NCBI RefSeq assembly: GCF_017876595.1
Contig: NZ_JAGIOG010000001.1
Location: 1,488,001 to 1,552,000, forward strand
DNA: 64,000 bases
From: Aeromicrobium fastidiosum
GTDB taxonomy: Bacteria > Actinomycetota > Actinomycetes > Propionibacteriales > Nocardioidaceae
Direction: 5' to 3'
Below are positions 20,043 to 29,120 of this stretch, piece by piece. The stretch's first letter is position 1. Every line of letters begins with the position of its first letter. The notes beneath the pieces are model-generated. The model saw only the letters and a program-made list of their open reading frames with translations. It was not told the DNA's origin and did no database searches. A program made the translations under genes and the position numbers.

Positions 20043-21119
20043 TCAGCGGTTCCGGCGCAGGTCGGCGAGCCGCCACTCGACCTGCTCGTGGAGGTTGCGC
20101 GCCCACCCGGCCGAGCTCGTGCGACTGCCGAGGCTGCGGCTGACGGCCGACATCTCGCCGAGTCGGTCCGCGTCGAGGGCGCTGGTGCGGGCCATCGCCG
20201 TGGTCAGCGCCGCGGCGTCGTCGCTCCGGACGACCCAGCCGTTCTGGCCGTCCTGCACGAACGACGGCACGGCGCCGACCAGGTAGGTCGAGATGATCGG
20301 CAGTCCGCTGACGGCACCCTCGTGCACCACGACGCCGTAGGGATCGATGCGGGACGGCACGACGAGCGCCGACGAGGAGCGCATCAGGTCGGCGACCTCG
20401 GACGGCTGTCGGAAGCCCAGCATCTCGACTCCCTCGATGCCCTCGAACGCCGAGGCCATCTCGCCGAGGCCGGCGACCTGCAGGGTCCAGGGCTCGGTGG
20501 TGCAGGCGTCGCGGTAGAGGCGGTAGGCCTCGGCCAGGACGTCGGCACCCTTGTGGTGCACGAGCCGCAGGCACGCGAGGAACCGCCGGTGCGAGGCGAT
20601 CTCGGAGCCGTCGCGGACGTCCGACCCGAACACCGTCGTGTCGGCCGAGAGCGATCCACGGATGACGTCGGCCTCGCCGAAGCCGAGCCGCCGGGCGAAG
20701 AACTCGGTGCGGTCGCTCGGCACCATGACGCAGTCGAACAGGGGCCGCACCCACACGGGCGCTGCGGCGCGGCCGAGCCACTGCTTGGGGACGTTGCGCC
20801 AGACGTTGTCCATCCACAGGACGCGCAACGTGCCGGCGGGGAGGGCCTTGACGGCCTCGCGGTACGGGGTGAAGTGCCACGAGTGCATCAGCACCGCATC
20901 GGGCCGGAAGGCCGCGACGGCACGGGAGATCTCGCCGTCGGCGGGCTCTCCGCTCCAGAGGTGCTCCGTCGCGTACGACGCCACACCGTGCGACGCGTAC
21001 GCGGTGTCCTGAACGTTGCCCTCGTGCACCACGAGCAGCTCGACGCCGCGCGCCGCCAGCAGCCGGCACGCGGCGTCGTTGAACCCCGCCCAACCCGTGG
21101 CGAGGATCGCGATGCGCAT
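20043..21119 (-). CDS. Glycosyltransferase (GT-B fold)
   Basis: The 358-residue protein starts IAILATGWAGFNDAACRLL. Its C-terminal domain contains LVHHKGADVLAEAYRLYRD, LMRSSSALVVPSRIDPYGVV and HEGAVSGLPIISTYLVGAVP, typical of GT4-like retaining transferases. It lies 11 bp after a methyltransferase gene on the same strand, so the two are probably one operon. Sugar specificity cannot be assigned. Confidence 0.82.
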   Translation of the reverse strand: MRIAILATGWAGFNDAACRLLAARGVELLVVHEGNVQDTAYASHGVASYATEHLWSGEPADGEISRAVAAFRPDAVLMHSWHFTPYREAVKALPAGTLRVLWMDNVWRNVPKQWLGRAAAPVWVRPLFDCVMVPSDRTEFFARRLGFGEADVIRGSLSADTTVFGSDVRDGSEIASHRRFLACLRLVHHKGADVLAEAYRLYRDACTTEPWTLQVAGLGEMASAFEGIEGVEMLGFRQPSEVADLMRSSSALVVPSRIDPYGVVVHEGAVSGLPIISTYLVGAVPSFVQDGQNGWVVRSDDAAALTTAMARTSALDADRLGEMSAVSRSLGSRTSSAGWARNLHEQVEWRLADLRRNR

Positions 21120-21130
21120 CGGGGACAGGC

Positions 21131-21784
21131 TCAGCGGGTCGCTTCGACCGCGAGCTGCACGCCGCCCTCGTCGGCCCGCAGGTCGATGCCCGCGAGCTCG
21201 GGGTCGTCGCTGACGCCGTGGTCGTAGCGGGTCACGTCGGAGAAGCCGGCACGCTCGAGCTCGGCGGCCATCGTCTCGAAGTCCCACAGGTAGCCCGTGT
21301 GGTGGCCGAACGACGCGATCGGGATGCGGACCCAGTCGATGGGGTGCTCGACGGTCAGGCCGATCTCCTCGTAGACCTTGGCGCTCGGATCGCCCTTGGG
21401 GACGACGCCCGCGATGTACTTGTCGACGTGCGCGCGCAGATCGGGCGTCACGAACCGGATCTTGCCGCCGGGTCGCATGCACCGGAACGCCTCGGCGAGC
21501 AGGTGGCGGGCACCGTCGAGCGTGATGTGCTCGACGACGTTGTCGGAGTAGACGTACGACACCGCGCCGTCCTCGAGGGGCCAGTCCTTGGTGGCGTCCA
21601 TGTAGTGACGCGTCACGGCGTTGACGTTGGTCACGACCCACCCGGAGCGGGGCTGGAGTCCACCGAGCTCGAGCTTGAGCGGGCGCGCCGCATCGGCCAG
21701 GGTGCGGGTCGTGCGGCGTCGGGCCAGCGGTGTGTTGACCGCCAGGACGGGAGGACGCAGCAGGGCGTGCAGGCGAGGGTTCAC
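21131..21784 (-). CDS. SAM-dependent methyltransferase (class I)
   Basis: The 217-residue protein has a methyltransferase-11-like core: LKLELGGLQPRSGWV, SDNVVEHITLDGARHLLAEA (post-II region) and FRCMRPGGKIRFVTPDLR. Its substrate is probably a sugar or glycan precursor, from its position upstream of a glycosyltransferase. The GTG start at 21784 has no clear ribosome site but a TATGGT hexamer lies about 7 nt upstream, so a leaderless transcript is possible. Confidence 0.75.
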   Translation of the reverse strand: MNPRLHALLRPPVLAVNTPLARRRTTRTLADAARPLKLELGGLQPRSGWVVTNVNAVTRHYMDATKDWPLEDGAVSYVYSDNVVEHITLDGARHLLAEAFRCMRPGGKIRFVTPDLRAHVDKYIAGVVPKGDPSAKVYEEIGLTVEHPIDWVRIPIASFGHHTGYLWDFETMAAELERAGFSDVTRYDHGVSDDPELAGIDLRADEGGVQLAVEATR

Positions 21785-21926
21785 GCGAGAACCATACTCA
21801 CAAGAACGCCCGGATTCAGTGTGGTTGACGACTCCGCACGACTTCGTAACCACGGGCCCGCCGGGTCGTTGCTTGGTACGTCGTGCGGACGTCTCGCACA
21901 CCACCGTCGCTGACCTGGGAGCCTGC

Positions 21927-23132
21927 ATGACCGATGTCCGGACCACGACCCTGATCGTGGAGCCCGACCCCGGTGGGCACCACTTCCAGGCCGTCTCGAC
22001 GGTCTCCGGACTGGCCTGCCGCACGGGCCCGGTCGTCCTGCTGACGAGTCGCGGGGCGACGTCGACCCGGGCGTTCGCGGAGCACCTCGGCGACCGCGTC
22101 GCCCGCGGTGAGGTGACGGCCGTCGAGGAGTTCGACGAGAAGTACCCCTCGACCGCGGCGATGGCCGGGGCCGCGGGTCGGTGGTGCCGCGACGCCGGAT
22201 CCGCCGTCGGCGCTCCCGTCGGCACCCTGATGCTGATGGACGGCGACCAGGCGCTCAAGCGGTGGTGGTTCGTCGCGCCCCGCCAGCTGCGCGGTCTGCG
22301 GCCGCGTCCCCGGGTCATCTTCATGCTCACCCGCTACCCCGCCCGCCTCGCGCTGACCGACCTGACGGGCTGGCGGCTGCGCGGGCCCAAGGCCGTGCTC
22401 ACGGTCATGGCCATGGCGACCCGCAGCCTGCACCGCGCCGTGGGCTTCAGCGGCCGCGAGGACCAGGCCGCGGGCTGGATCGTCAAGCGGGTCCGCGACC
22501 CCCACTACTGCTCGGCCCACTCGCGCGACCGGGACGAGCACCGGGCCCTGCTGGGCCTGCCCGCCGAGCGTGCCCTGGTCGGCATCTTCGGATCGGTCGA
22601 CGCCCGCAAGAACCCGCCGATGGTCCTCGATGCCATGAAGGCCGCCGGCATCGACGCGACGCTGGTCGTGGCGGGCGGCTTCGACGACGAGGTGCGCGCG
22701 TGGGCGGCTGCGCTCGGCGAGACCGATCGGGCGCGGGTCTTCCTGCGCGACGAGTTCCTCGACAACGACGTGCTCGACCGCTTCGTGGCATCGGTCGACG
22801 TCGTGCCGCTCGCGCTGACCAACAACGGTCCGAGCGGCATCATGGGCAAGGCCCAGGCCGCGGGCGTCCCCGTCGTGACGGCGGGCTCGCGGGTGCGGGC
22901 GCGCGAGGTCGAGCTCACGGGCACCGGCATCGCCTGCGACTTCACGGTCGAGGCCCTGGGCGACGCGATGCGACGTGCGCTCGCCGGCGAGGTCGTCGGC
23001 GTCGTCGGGGTCGGCGACGGCACGCCGGTCGACGAGGTCTCGGCCGACGAGTTCGCGATGACGCTGCTGGGCGTCGACGCCGAGGGACGCCCCTACGACC
23101 GCCGCCGTGCCACGACCGGAGGTCGCCGATGA
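21927..23132 (+). CDS. Glycosyltransferase (GT4-like)
   Basis: The 401-residue protein begins TLIVEPDPGGHHFQAVSTV. It has an acceptor-domain basic stretch, then a donor domain with GIFGSVDARKNPPMVLDAM, ATLVVAGGFDDEVRAW and NNGPSGIMGKAQAAGVPVV. GGGAG lies 5 nt before the ATG. It is the first gene of a plus-strand run with an FkbM methyltransferase (ATGA overlap) and a hexapeptide acyltransferase. Substrate unknown. Confidence 0.8.
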   Translation: MTDVRTTTLIVEPDPGGHHFQAVSTVSGLACRTGPVVLLTSRGATSTRAFAEHLGDRVARGEVTAVEEFDEKYPSTAAMAGAAGRWCRDAGSAVGAPVGTLMLMDGDQALKRWWFVAPRQLRGLRPRPRVIFMLTRYPARLALTDLTGWRLRGPKAVLTVMAMATRSLHRAVGFSGREDQAAGWIVKRVRDPHYCSAHSRDRDEHRALLGLPAERALVGIFGSVDARKNPPMVLDAMKAAGIDATLVVAGGFDDEVRAWAAALGETDRARVFLRDEFLDNDVLDRFVASVDVVPLALTNNGPSGIMGKAQAAGVPVVTAGSRVRAREVELTGTGIACDFTVEALGDAMRRALAGEVVGVVGVGDGTPVDEVSADEFAMTLLGVDAEGRPYDRRRATTGGRR

Positions 23133-23854
23133 GCTCGCGCACCCGCCTGATGTACGCCGTCGCGGAGCGCCTCGGACGGCGCGGCTTCGAGCTGCGGCGG
23201 CACCCCGCGAGCCGTCGCCAGCACGTCCTGACCCGTCAGGGCGTCGACCTCGTGCTCGACGTGGGCGCGGCCGACGGCGGCTACGGGACGTCGCTGCGCT
23301 CGTTCGGCTATGCCGGCGACATCGTGTCGTTCGAGCCCCAGGCCGCGGCGTTCGCCCGCCTGCAGGCCACGATCGCCGCCGACGCCCGGTGGTCGGCCCG
23401 TCACCTCGCGCTGGGCCCCGAGGCGGGCGAGCTGACGATGAACATCGCCTCCAACAGCACCAGCAGCTCGATGCTGCCGATGCTCGACTCGCACATCGAC
23501 GCGGCGCCGTCGGTGCGCTACGTCGGCACCGAGACCGTCACGGTCGCGCGGCTCGACGACGAGGTGCGCGACGTCGTCGCCGCCCACCGCCGTCCCTTCC
23601 TGAAGATCGACACCCAGGGCTTCGAGCGCGAGGTGCTGTCCGGGGGTCAGGAGACCGTCGACGCGTGCGTCGGCCTGCAGCTCGAGCTGTCGCTCGTGCC
23701 GCTCTACGACGGCGGCATGCTGATCGATGAGGCGGTCGGCTGGGCCTATGCGCAGGGCTTCCAGATGGTGGGCCTCGAGCAGGGCTATGCGGCACCGACC
23801 GGCGAGATCCTGCAGATCGACGGCGTGTTCGTCCGTCCCGACGCGGTCAAGTAG
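23129..23854 (+). CDS. FkbM-family methyltransferase
   Basis: The 241-residue class I methyltransferase has motif I VDLVLDVGAADGGYG and the family block FLKIDTQGFEREVLSGG, followed by LQLELSLVPLYDG. FkbM proteins O-methylate hydroxyls on natural products or glycans; a sugar hydroxyl in this polysaccharide is the likely target. It overlaps the preceding glycosyltransferase (ATGA). A close relative lies at 32283-33032, sharing the KIDTQGFE and QLELS-VxLYD blocks. Confidence 0.88.
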   Translation: MSSRTRLMYAVAERLGRRGFELRRHPASRRQHVLTRQGVDLVLDVGAADGGYGTSLRSFGYAGDIVSFEPQAAAFARLQATIAADARWSARHLALGPEAGELTMNIASNSTSSSMLPMLDSHIDAAPSVRYVGTETVTVARLDDEVRDVVAAHRRPFLKIDTQGFEREVLSGGQETVDACVGLQLELSLVPLYDGGMLIDEAVGWAYAQGFQMVGLEQGYAAPTGEILQIDGVFVRPDAVK

Positions 23855-23864
23855 CGTCGCCGCC

Positions 23865-24476
23865 ATGTCGTCGCTCACCACGTCCGAGGGTCTCGGGTTC
23901 CGCGACCTGGTCTTCTCCGATCTCGTCCGCTACCGCCCCGACGAGAAGCCCACCTGGCGGGGTGTCGCGGTGCGGTGCCTGTCGAACCCGGGCATGATCG
24001 CGTCGCTCGTGCTGCGCGGCCAGCAGATGGCCTACCGGCGCGGTCGCATCCGCACGGCGTTCCTGCTGCGGACGGTCGGCATGCTGCTGGTCAGCGCCGA
24101 CTTCGTGCCGGGCATGGACATCGGCCCCGGGCTGCTGATGCCGCACCCCAACGGCGTCGTGATCGGCAACGGTCTGGTGGTCGGTGCCAACGTCACGTTC
24201 GGCGGAGGCGTCACGGCCGGCGAGCGCCAGGCCGACCGTCCCGGCGGCGGCTATCCGACGATCTGCGACGGCGCGATCGTCCTGGCCAACGCCGTGCTCG
24301 TCGGCCCCGTCACGGTGGGTGCCCACGCCCAGGTGGGTGCCAACTCGGTGCTGCTGTCCGACGCCCCCGACCACGCCGTGATGTTCGGCGTCCCCGCCCG
24401 GCGCATCTCCGAGCGCGAGGGCATCATCCCGGGGGCCCAGGCCATGCCCGTGACGGACGAGTCCGCCGGGGCGTAG
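23865..24476 (+). CDS. Left-handed beta-helix acyltransferase (CysE/hexapeptide type)
   Basis: The 203-residue protein resembles serine O-acetyltransferase: an N-terminal helical part, then hexapeptide repeats in GMDIGPGLLMPHPNGVVIG and GPVTVGAHAQVGANSVLLSD, with a catalytic-type histidine in MPHPNG. Family members found among glycan genes are O- or N-acetyltransferases acting on sugars. It follows the FkbM gene by 10 bp, and its 3' end abuts the convergent acyltransferase at 24478. Confidence 0.78.
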   Translation: MSSLTTSEGLGFRDLVFSDLVRYRPDEKPTWRGVAVRCLSNPGMIASLVLRGQQMAYRRGRIRTAFLLRTVGMLLVSADFVPGMDIGPGLLMPHPNGVVIGNGLVVGANVTFGGGVTAGERQADRPGGGYPTICDGAIVLANAVLVGPVTVGAHAQVGANSVLLSDAPDHAVMFGVPARRISEREGIIPGAQAMPVTDESAGA

Positions 24477-24477
24477 G

Positions 24478-25143
24478 TCAGGCGCGGCAGGTCTCGCAGC
24501 TCGGTTCACCGAGCAGGGGATCGTGACGGGCGACGAAGCCCGCGACGTCGGGGCTGTTGATCTGGTCTGCGTGACGGGCCACCTGGTCGGTCGACCAGTC
24601 CCACCAGCTGATGCGCAGCAGCGCCTCGCGCGTCGGCTCGTCGAAGCGGTACTTGATGTGCTTGGCCGGATTGCCGCCCACGACCGAGTAGGGCTCGACC
24701 GACTTGACGACCATCGACCGGGCCGCGACCACGGCGCCGTGCCCGATCGTGACCCCCGAGCCGATGACGGCCTGGTAGGCCACGAACACGTCGCTGCCGA
24801 TGATCACGGGGCCGGCGCTGTGGATCGCGTCGGGCCGGTTGACCCACTGCCCGTCCTCGACGTGCGCGTGCAGCGAGCCGACCCAGTCGATGTGGTGCAT
24901 GCCGCCGGGGATCACGACCGTCGTGTAGTGGATGCCGCTGTAGCGGCCCACCCGCACGACGTCGCCGTCGTTCGGCACCGACTGCAGGATCTTCATGGTC
25001 GGGTAGCTGGGGTAGTCCCACTCCAGCCGCTGGCCGGGCTCGTCGAAGTAGGTCATCTGGTGGCCGTCGACCCACATCCGGACCTTGGCGCGGACGCGGC
25101 TCTTGACCTTGGCCATGATCCCGCGGGGCGCGACGGGCGACAT
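24478..25143 (-). CDS. Hexapeptide-repeat acyltransferase (CatB/xenobiotic type)
   Basis: The 221-residue enzyme has hexapeptide strands around GPVIIGSDVFVAYQAVIGSG and VTIGHGAVVAARSMVVKSV. The region around GMHHIDWVGSLHAH matches the catalytic loop of CatB-like acetyltransferases. The C-terminus ends in a cysteine pair (CETC). It probably acylates a sugar; with the ACP/ligase/SDR cassette starting 226 bp away, a longer acyl donor than acetyl is possible. ATG at 25143, with GAGAG 5 nt upstream. Confidence 0.78.
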   Translation of the reverse strand: MSPVAPRGIMAKVKSRVRAKVRMWVDGHQMTYFDEPGQRLEWDYPSYPTMKILQSVPNDGDVVRVGRYSGIHYTTVVIPGGMHHIDWVGSLHAHVEDGQWVNRPDAIHSAGPVIIGSDVFVAYQAVIGSGVTIGHGAVVAARSMVVKSVEPYSVVGGNPAKHIKYRFDEPTREALLRISWWDWSTDQVARHADQINSPDVAGFVARHDPLLGEPSCETCRA

Positions 25144-25368
25144 GTCAGCTCTCACGGCTCGGACCCTACACGCCGAGAAGAGGTCCGAGGCAGGTTCTGG
25201 CAGACGTCCGTCGAGCACCGTGACCCTGCTCCGGCAGGTGCGGTGCCCGTGACGAGGCCGTGTGACCTGTCGCCCCGTGACAAGATGACGCCCGCCTCGT
25301 TGACCAATGCTGGTTGGCCCATGCCGGGCAGCCCGCCCTCAGGACCCCGCAAGGAGAGCACCGCTTCC

Positions 25369-25611
25369 ATGAGCACCTCGCCCGAAGACATCCAGCGCAC
25401 CGTGACCGACTTCCTCACGCTGACCGCCAAGCTGCCTGAAGGCTTCACCGCCGACACCCCGCTGTATGCCGACGGTGCCGGTCTCGACTCGCTCGAGACC
25501 GCCGAGCTCTCCGCGACGCTCGAGGACGTCCACGGCAGTGATCCGTACTCGACGGGCCAGATGCCGCAGACGCTCGCCGAGATCCAGGCGTTCTACGCCG
25601 CCGGGGCCTGA
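25369..25611 (+). CDS. Acyl carrier protein
   Basis: The 80-residue acidic four-helix protein has the phosphopantetheine attachment site GAGLDSLETAEL at S41. It is not the housekeeping fatty-acid ACP, since it sits in a glycan locus directly before an acyl-AMP ligase and an SDR. It would carry an acyl or hydroxyacyl intermediate for transfer to a sugar. AAGGAG lies 12 nt before the ATG, slightly far. Confidence 0.88.
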   Translation: MSTSPEDIQRTVTDFLTLTAKLPEGFTADTPLYADGAGLDSLETAELSATLEDVHGSDPYSTGQMPQTLAEIQAFYAAGA

Positions 25612-25618
25612 GCCTCCC

Positions 25619-26977
25619 TTGTTCGAGCTGCTCCGGCGGGTCGCCGACGAGGAGCCCGGACGCCTCGCGGTCGTCACGCACGACACGTCCCGGTCGTACG
25701 ACGACCTGGTCGCCGACTCGTGTCGGGTCGCGCACGCGCTGCTGCGTCTGGGCATCACCCGGCTGGCCGTCGTCGACCACGAGGCATCTGTCGTCGTGCC
25801 GCTGCTCGCGGGCGCCTCGCTGGTCGGCGTCGAGGTCACGCAGTACCCGCCGGTCGAGCCCGACGAGGTGCGCGACCTGCTGGCGGGGTTCGACCATGAC
25901 GTCCTGGTGACCGACCGCCACGACCTGGACGATCTCGGTGCCCGCGTCGTGCCGACCGCCGACCTGCTCGGCGGTGCAGCCACGCCGTTCGCGGGCCCGC
26001 CCCCGTCGGCGCGACCGCACCTCGTGCTCACGACCGGCACGACCGGCACCCCGCGCGGCGTCCGCCACGACTGGGACCGCCTGCTGCGCGGCACGAGCCG
26101 GGTCCGTCCCGCCGCGGGGGAGCGCTGGCTGCTTGCCTACGGGCTCCACCAGTTCGCCGGCCTGCAGGTGCTGCTCCACGTGTTCGCTGCGGGGGCCACG
26201 CTCGTCGCGCCGGCGCCGCGTCGGCCGCGCGAGGGCCTGGCCGCGATGCGCGCCCTGGGCGTGACGCACGCCAGCGCGACCCCGACCTACTGGCGCTTCC
26301 TCGTCGCGGAGATGCGCTCGGACGGCGGCGCCGTGCCCGACCTGCGGCAGGTGACCCTCGGCGGGGAGGCGATCCCCGGCCCGCTGCTCGAGGCGCTGCG
26401 CGCCACGTTCCCCGGCGCGTCGGTGTCGCAGGTCTACGCCGCCTCCGAGTTCGGGTCGACGGGATCGATGCGCGACGGCCGGCCCGGCCTGTCGGTCGAC
26501 GTGCTCGATCGGGGCGACGCGGCGGACGTCGACATGCGGATCGTCGACGGCGAGCTCTGGATCAGGTCACGTGCCGGCATGCTCGGCTACCACGGCGAGC
26601 CCCCGGTCGACGCCGACGGATGGCGCGCCACGGGCGACCTCGTCGAGGTCGACGGCGACCGCGTCCTGTTCCGGGGGCGCTCGTCCGAGATCATCAACGT
26701 CGGCGGCGTCAAGGTGCACCCCCTGCCCATCGAGGAGCGGGTGTCCGCCGTCCCGGGCGTCGACATGGCCCGCGTGCACGGCCGTCCCAACGCCATGACG
26801 GGATCCATCGTGGCCCTCGAGGTCGTCGCGTCCCCGGGCGCCGATCTCGACGAGCTGAAGGCCGCCCTCCGCGCCGCGTGCGCCGACCTCCCCCCGGCCG
26901 CCCGCCCCCGCAGCACACGTTTCGTCGAGACCATCGACACCACCGGCAGCAAGATCATCAGGAGACAGATCCCGTGA
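25619..26977 (+). CDS. Acyl-AMP ligase (ANL superfamily)
   Basis: The 452-residue adenylating enzyme has the P-loop VLTTGTTGTPRG, the A5 motif YAASEFGSTG, the A7/A8 hinge TGDLVEVDGD and FRGRSSEIINVGGVKV, and the A10 catalytic lysine in TTGSKIIRRQ. It is shorter than typical acyl-CoA ligases. It probably activates a small carboxylic acid and loads it on the ACP encoded 7 bp upstream. The TTG start at 25619 is inferred: the conserved N-terminus (LFELLRRVADEEPGRL) begins there and no ATG or GTG serves. Its stop overlaps the SDR start (GTGA). Confidence 0.82.
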   Translation: MFELLRRVADEEPGRLAVVTHDTSRSYDDLVADSCRVAHALLRLGITRLAVVDHEASVVVPLLAGASLVGVEVTQYPPVEPDEVRDLLAGFDHDVLVTDRHDLDDLGARVVPTADLLGGAATPFAGPPPSARPHLVLTTGTTGTPRGVRHDWDRLLRGTSRVRPAAGERWLLAYGLHQFAGLQVLLHVFAAGATLVAPAPRRPREGLAAMRALGVTHASATPTYWRFLVAEMRSDGGAVPDLRQVTLGGEAIPGPLLEALRATFPGASVSQVYAASEFGSTGSMRDGRPGLSVDVLDRGDAADVDMRIVDGELWIRSRAGMLGYHGEPPVDADGWRATGDLVEVDGDRVLFRGRSSEIINVGGVKVHPLPIEERVSAVPGVDMARVHGRPNAMTGSIVALEVVASPGADLDELKAALRAACADLPPAARPRSTRFVETIDTTGSKIIRRQIP

Positions 26978-27726
26978 GCACTGACAGCGCCACCTCCACC
27001 GAGCCCCGCATCGTCATCGTGACGGGTGGCAGCCGCGGCCTCGGTGCCGGCATCGTCGCGTCGTACCTCGCCTCGGGCGACCGGGTGGCCGCGTGCGCCC
27101 GCTCGGTCACCCCCGAGGTCGAGGCGTGGCGGGAGACGCACCCCGACCACTTCTGGTTCACGACCGCCGACCTGTCGAGGTCGGCCGACGCCAAGGCGTT
27201 CGTCGACGGGGTCATCGAGCGGTGGGACCACGTCGACGTGCTGATCAACAACGCCGGCGTCGCCCGCGACGGCATCCTCGCGATGGCCTCCGACGAGGAC
27301 ATCGACGTCGTGGTCGACCTCAACATCAAGGGCACGCTCTACGTCTCGCGCCTCGTCAGCCGGCGCATGCTGGCCCGTCGCTCGGGCAGCATCGTCAACA
27401 TCTCGTCGATCGTCGGACGCTCGGGCTACCGCGGTCTCGGCGTCTACAGCGCCACCAAGGCCGCACTGGACGGCCTGACCCGCTCGATGGCGCGCGAGCT
27501 CGGCTCACGGGGCATCACGGTCAACGGCATCGCGCCGGGCTACCTCAAGACCGAGATGAGCCACGGCCTCGACGCGGGGCAGATGGACCAGATCGTCCGG
27601 CGCACCCCGGCCGGACGGCTCGGCGACCCCGACGACATCGCGCGGGTCTGCCAGTTCCTCACCGATCCGCGCAACGACTACCTGACGGGCCAGGTCGTCG
27701 TGGTCGACGGCGGCCTCACGAGCTGA
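26974..27726 (+). CDS. FabG-like short-chain dehydrogenase/reductase
   Basis: The 250-residue Rossmann enzyme has TGGSRGLGAG for the nucleotide, NNAG, and the catalytic S-Y-K set in SIVNISS and VYSATKAALDG. The C-terminal GQVVVVDGG is typical of 3-oxoacyl-ACP reductases. With the ACP and ligase it could reduce a 3-oxoacyl-ACP to a 3-hydroxyacyl group; that pathway is inferred. The GTG is coupled to the ligase stop and preceded by AGGAG. Its last 11 bases overlap the convergent flippase gene. Confidence 0.87.
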   Translation: MSTDSATSTEPRIVIVTGGSRGLGAGIVASYLASGDRVAACARSVTPEVEAWRETHPDHFWFTTADLSRSADAKAFVDGVIERWDHVDVLINNAGVARDGILAMASDEDIDVVVDLNIKGTLYVSRLVSRRMLARRSGSIVNISSIVGRSGYRGLGVYSATKAALDGLTRSMARELGSRGITVNGIAPGYLKTEMSHGLDAGQMDQIVRRTPAGRLGDPDDIARVCQFLTDPRNDYLTGQVVVVDGGLTS

Positions 27727-29047
27727 CGGTCGACCGTCGCCGGCCGAGCACCGTCCCGCGTGACCCCGTGTGGCGGCCCCTGGCGCGCGGGCCCCGTGAC
27801 ACGGCCCAGCCCAGCGCGAGGCAGCTGAGCAGGCCGACGCTCACGAGCGTCACGCCGACGCCGACCAGGCTCTCGTGCTGCGCCGCGACGACGATGCCGA
27901 TCAGCAGCACGGGCACGAGGGCCAGCTCGACCCACGAGGCCACGCCCCCGCGGCCCTGGCCCTGTAGTACCGAGATCAGCACGCTGCGCACCGCCAGCAG
28001 CCCGTCGGCGACGATGAGCCACCGGGCACAGGCGACCGCCCCGACGAACTCCTCGCCGAAGGCCAGCCGGATGACGGGCGCGACGAGCGCCTCGAGCACC
28101 AGCACGATCACGGTCGCGAGCATCACCGTGATGCCGACCCAGCGGCGGATCACGGCGCGCTGGGCGACGGGATCGGCCTGGTGCATCGCGACGCGGGGGA
28201 GCACGACGACGCGCACCGCATTGCTCACGAGCCGGCAGAGGTTGGAGACGGCCAGCGCGGTCGCGAACAGTCCCAGCGGCACCGTGCCGAGCAGGCTGCC
28301 GACCAGGATGCGGTCGAGGCCCAGCCCGTCGAGCGGACGTACGCTGCTGACGTAGTTGCCGCGGGACTCCGACCAGACGGCGTCCTCGGGGATCTCGTCC
28401 TCCGGCGTCCCGCGCGCCGGCAGCAGCGAACGGTAGGCGAACCACACGCTGGCCAGACCCGTCACGAGATACGCGACCAGCACCTCGTAGGCGTTCCACG
28501 ACCAGCCGGCCACCGCGACGGTGCCCAGGATGGCCGTGAACATGCCCTGCGGGGCGAGCGCGACCCACGCCATCCGGACGAAGCGGCCCTCGCCCTGCAG
28601 GCATCCCGCCAGCACCTGGAACACGAGGGTCTGGAACGTCACGACGAACACGATCACGGCCGTCGCCAGCGTGTCGGCCTCGGTGTCGGAGTGCTGCAGG
28701 ACCGGCATCAGGCCGGCGGCGACGAGGCACGGCAGCAGCACGATCCAGGCGCGCCGCCGCGCGAACGTGCGCAGGCCGTCGCGCGCCGCGACCTGTCGCT
28801 CCGCGACGAGCTTGGTGAGCGCCGCCGGCAGGCTGCCGCCGAGCGTCAGCTGCGAGGCGAACAGGCCCACCGCGATGACGAGCGCGATGAGACCCCGGCC
28901 CTCGACGCCGAGCAGGCGCGCCATGATGATGCCGGTCACGAGGGTCAGGAACTGCAGGCCGAACGTGGCGGTGACGATCAGCAGGAACGTGAACCGGTCA
29001 CGCATCTGCCGGGGCCCGGTCGTCGATTCGCCCCCGTCGTCCGACAC
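27716..29047 (-). CDS. Polysaccharide flippase (Wzx-like, MOP superfamily)
   Basis: The 443-residue protein has about 12-14 hydrophobic helices and the family N-terminus (FLLIVTATFGLQFLTLVTGI, IMARLLGVEGRGLIALV). It is expected to flip lipid-linked repeat units across the membrane for Wzy polymerisation. The C-terminus is a basic tail of about 25 residues. GTG start at 29047. It converges with the SDR gene (11-bp overlap) and is divergent from the SGNH-like gene. Confidence 0.85.
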   Translation of the reverse strand: MSDDGGESTTGPRQMRDRFTFLLIVTATFGLQFLTLVTGIIMARLLGVEGRGLIALVIAVGLFASQLTLGGSLPAALTKLVAERQVAARDGLRTFARRRAWIVLLPCLVAAGLMPVLQHSDTEADTLATAVIVFVVTFQTLVFQVLAGCLQGEGRFVRMAWVALAPQGMFTAILGTVAVAGWSWNAYEVLVAYLVTGLASVWFAYRSLLPARGTPEDEIPEDAVWSESRGNYVSSVRPLDGLGLDRILVGSLLGTVPLGLFATALAVSNLCRLVSNAVRVVVLPRVAMHQADPVAQRAVIRRWVGITVMLATVIVLVLEALVAPVIRLAFGEEFVGAVACARWLIVADGLLAVRSVLISVLQGQGRGGVASWVELALVPVLLIGIVVAAQHESLVGVGVTLVSVGLLSCLALGWAVSRGPRARGRHTGSRGTVLGRRRSTVSS

Positions 29048-29120
29048 CCGTAGAGCATACTGTCAACGATCCTCCGAAGGCCCCGAAACGGCGGTCTCTA
29101 CTCCCAGGAGAATGCGCTCG

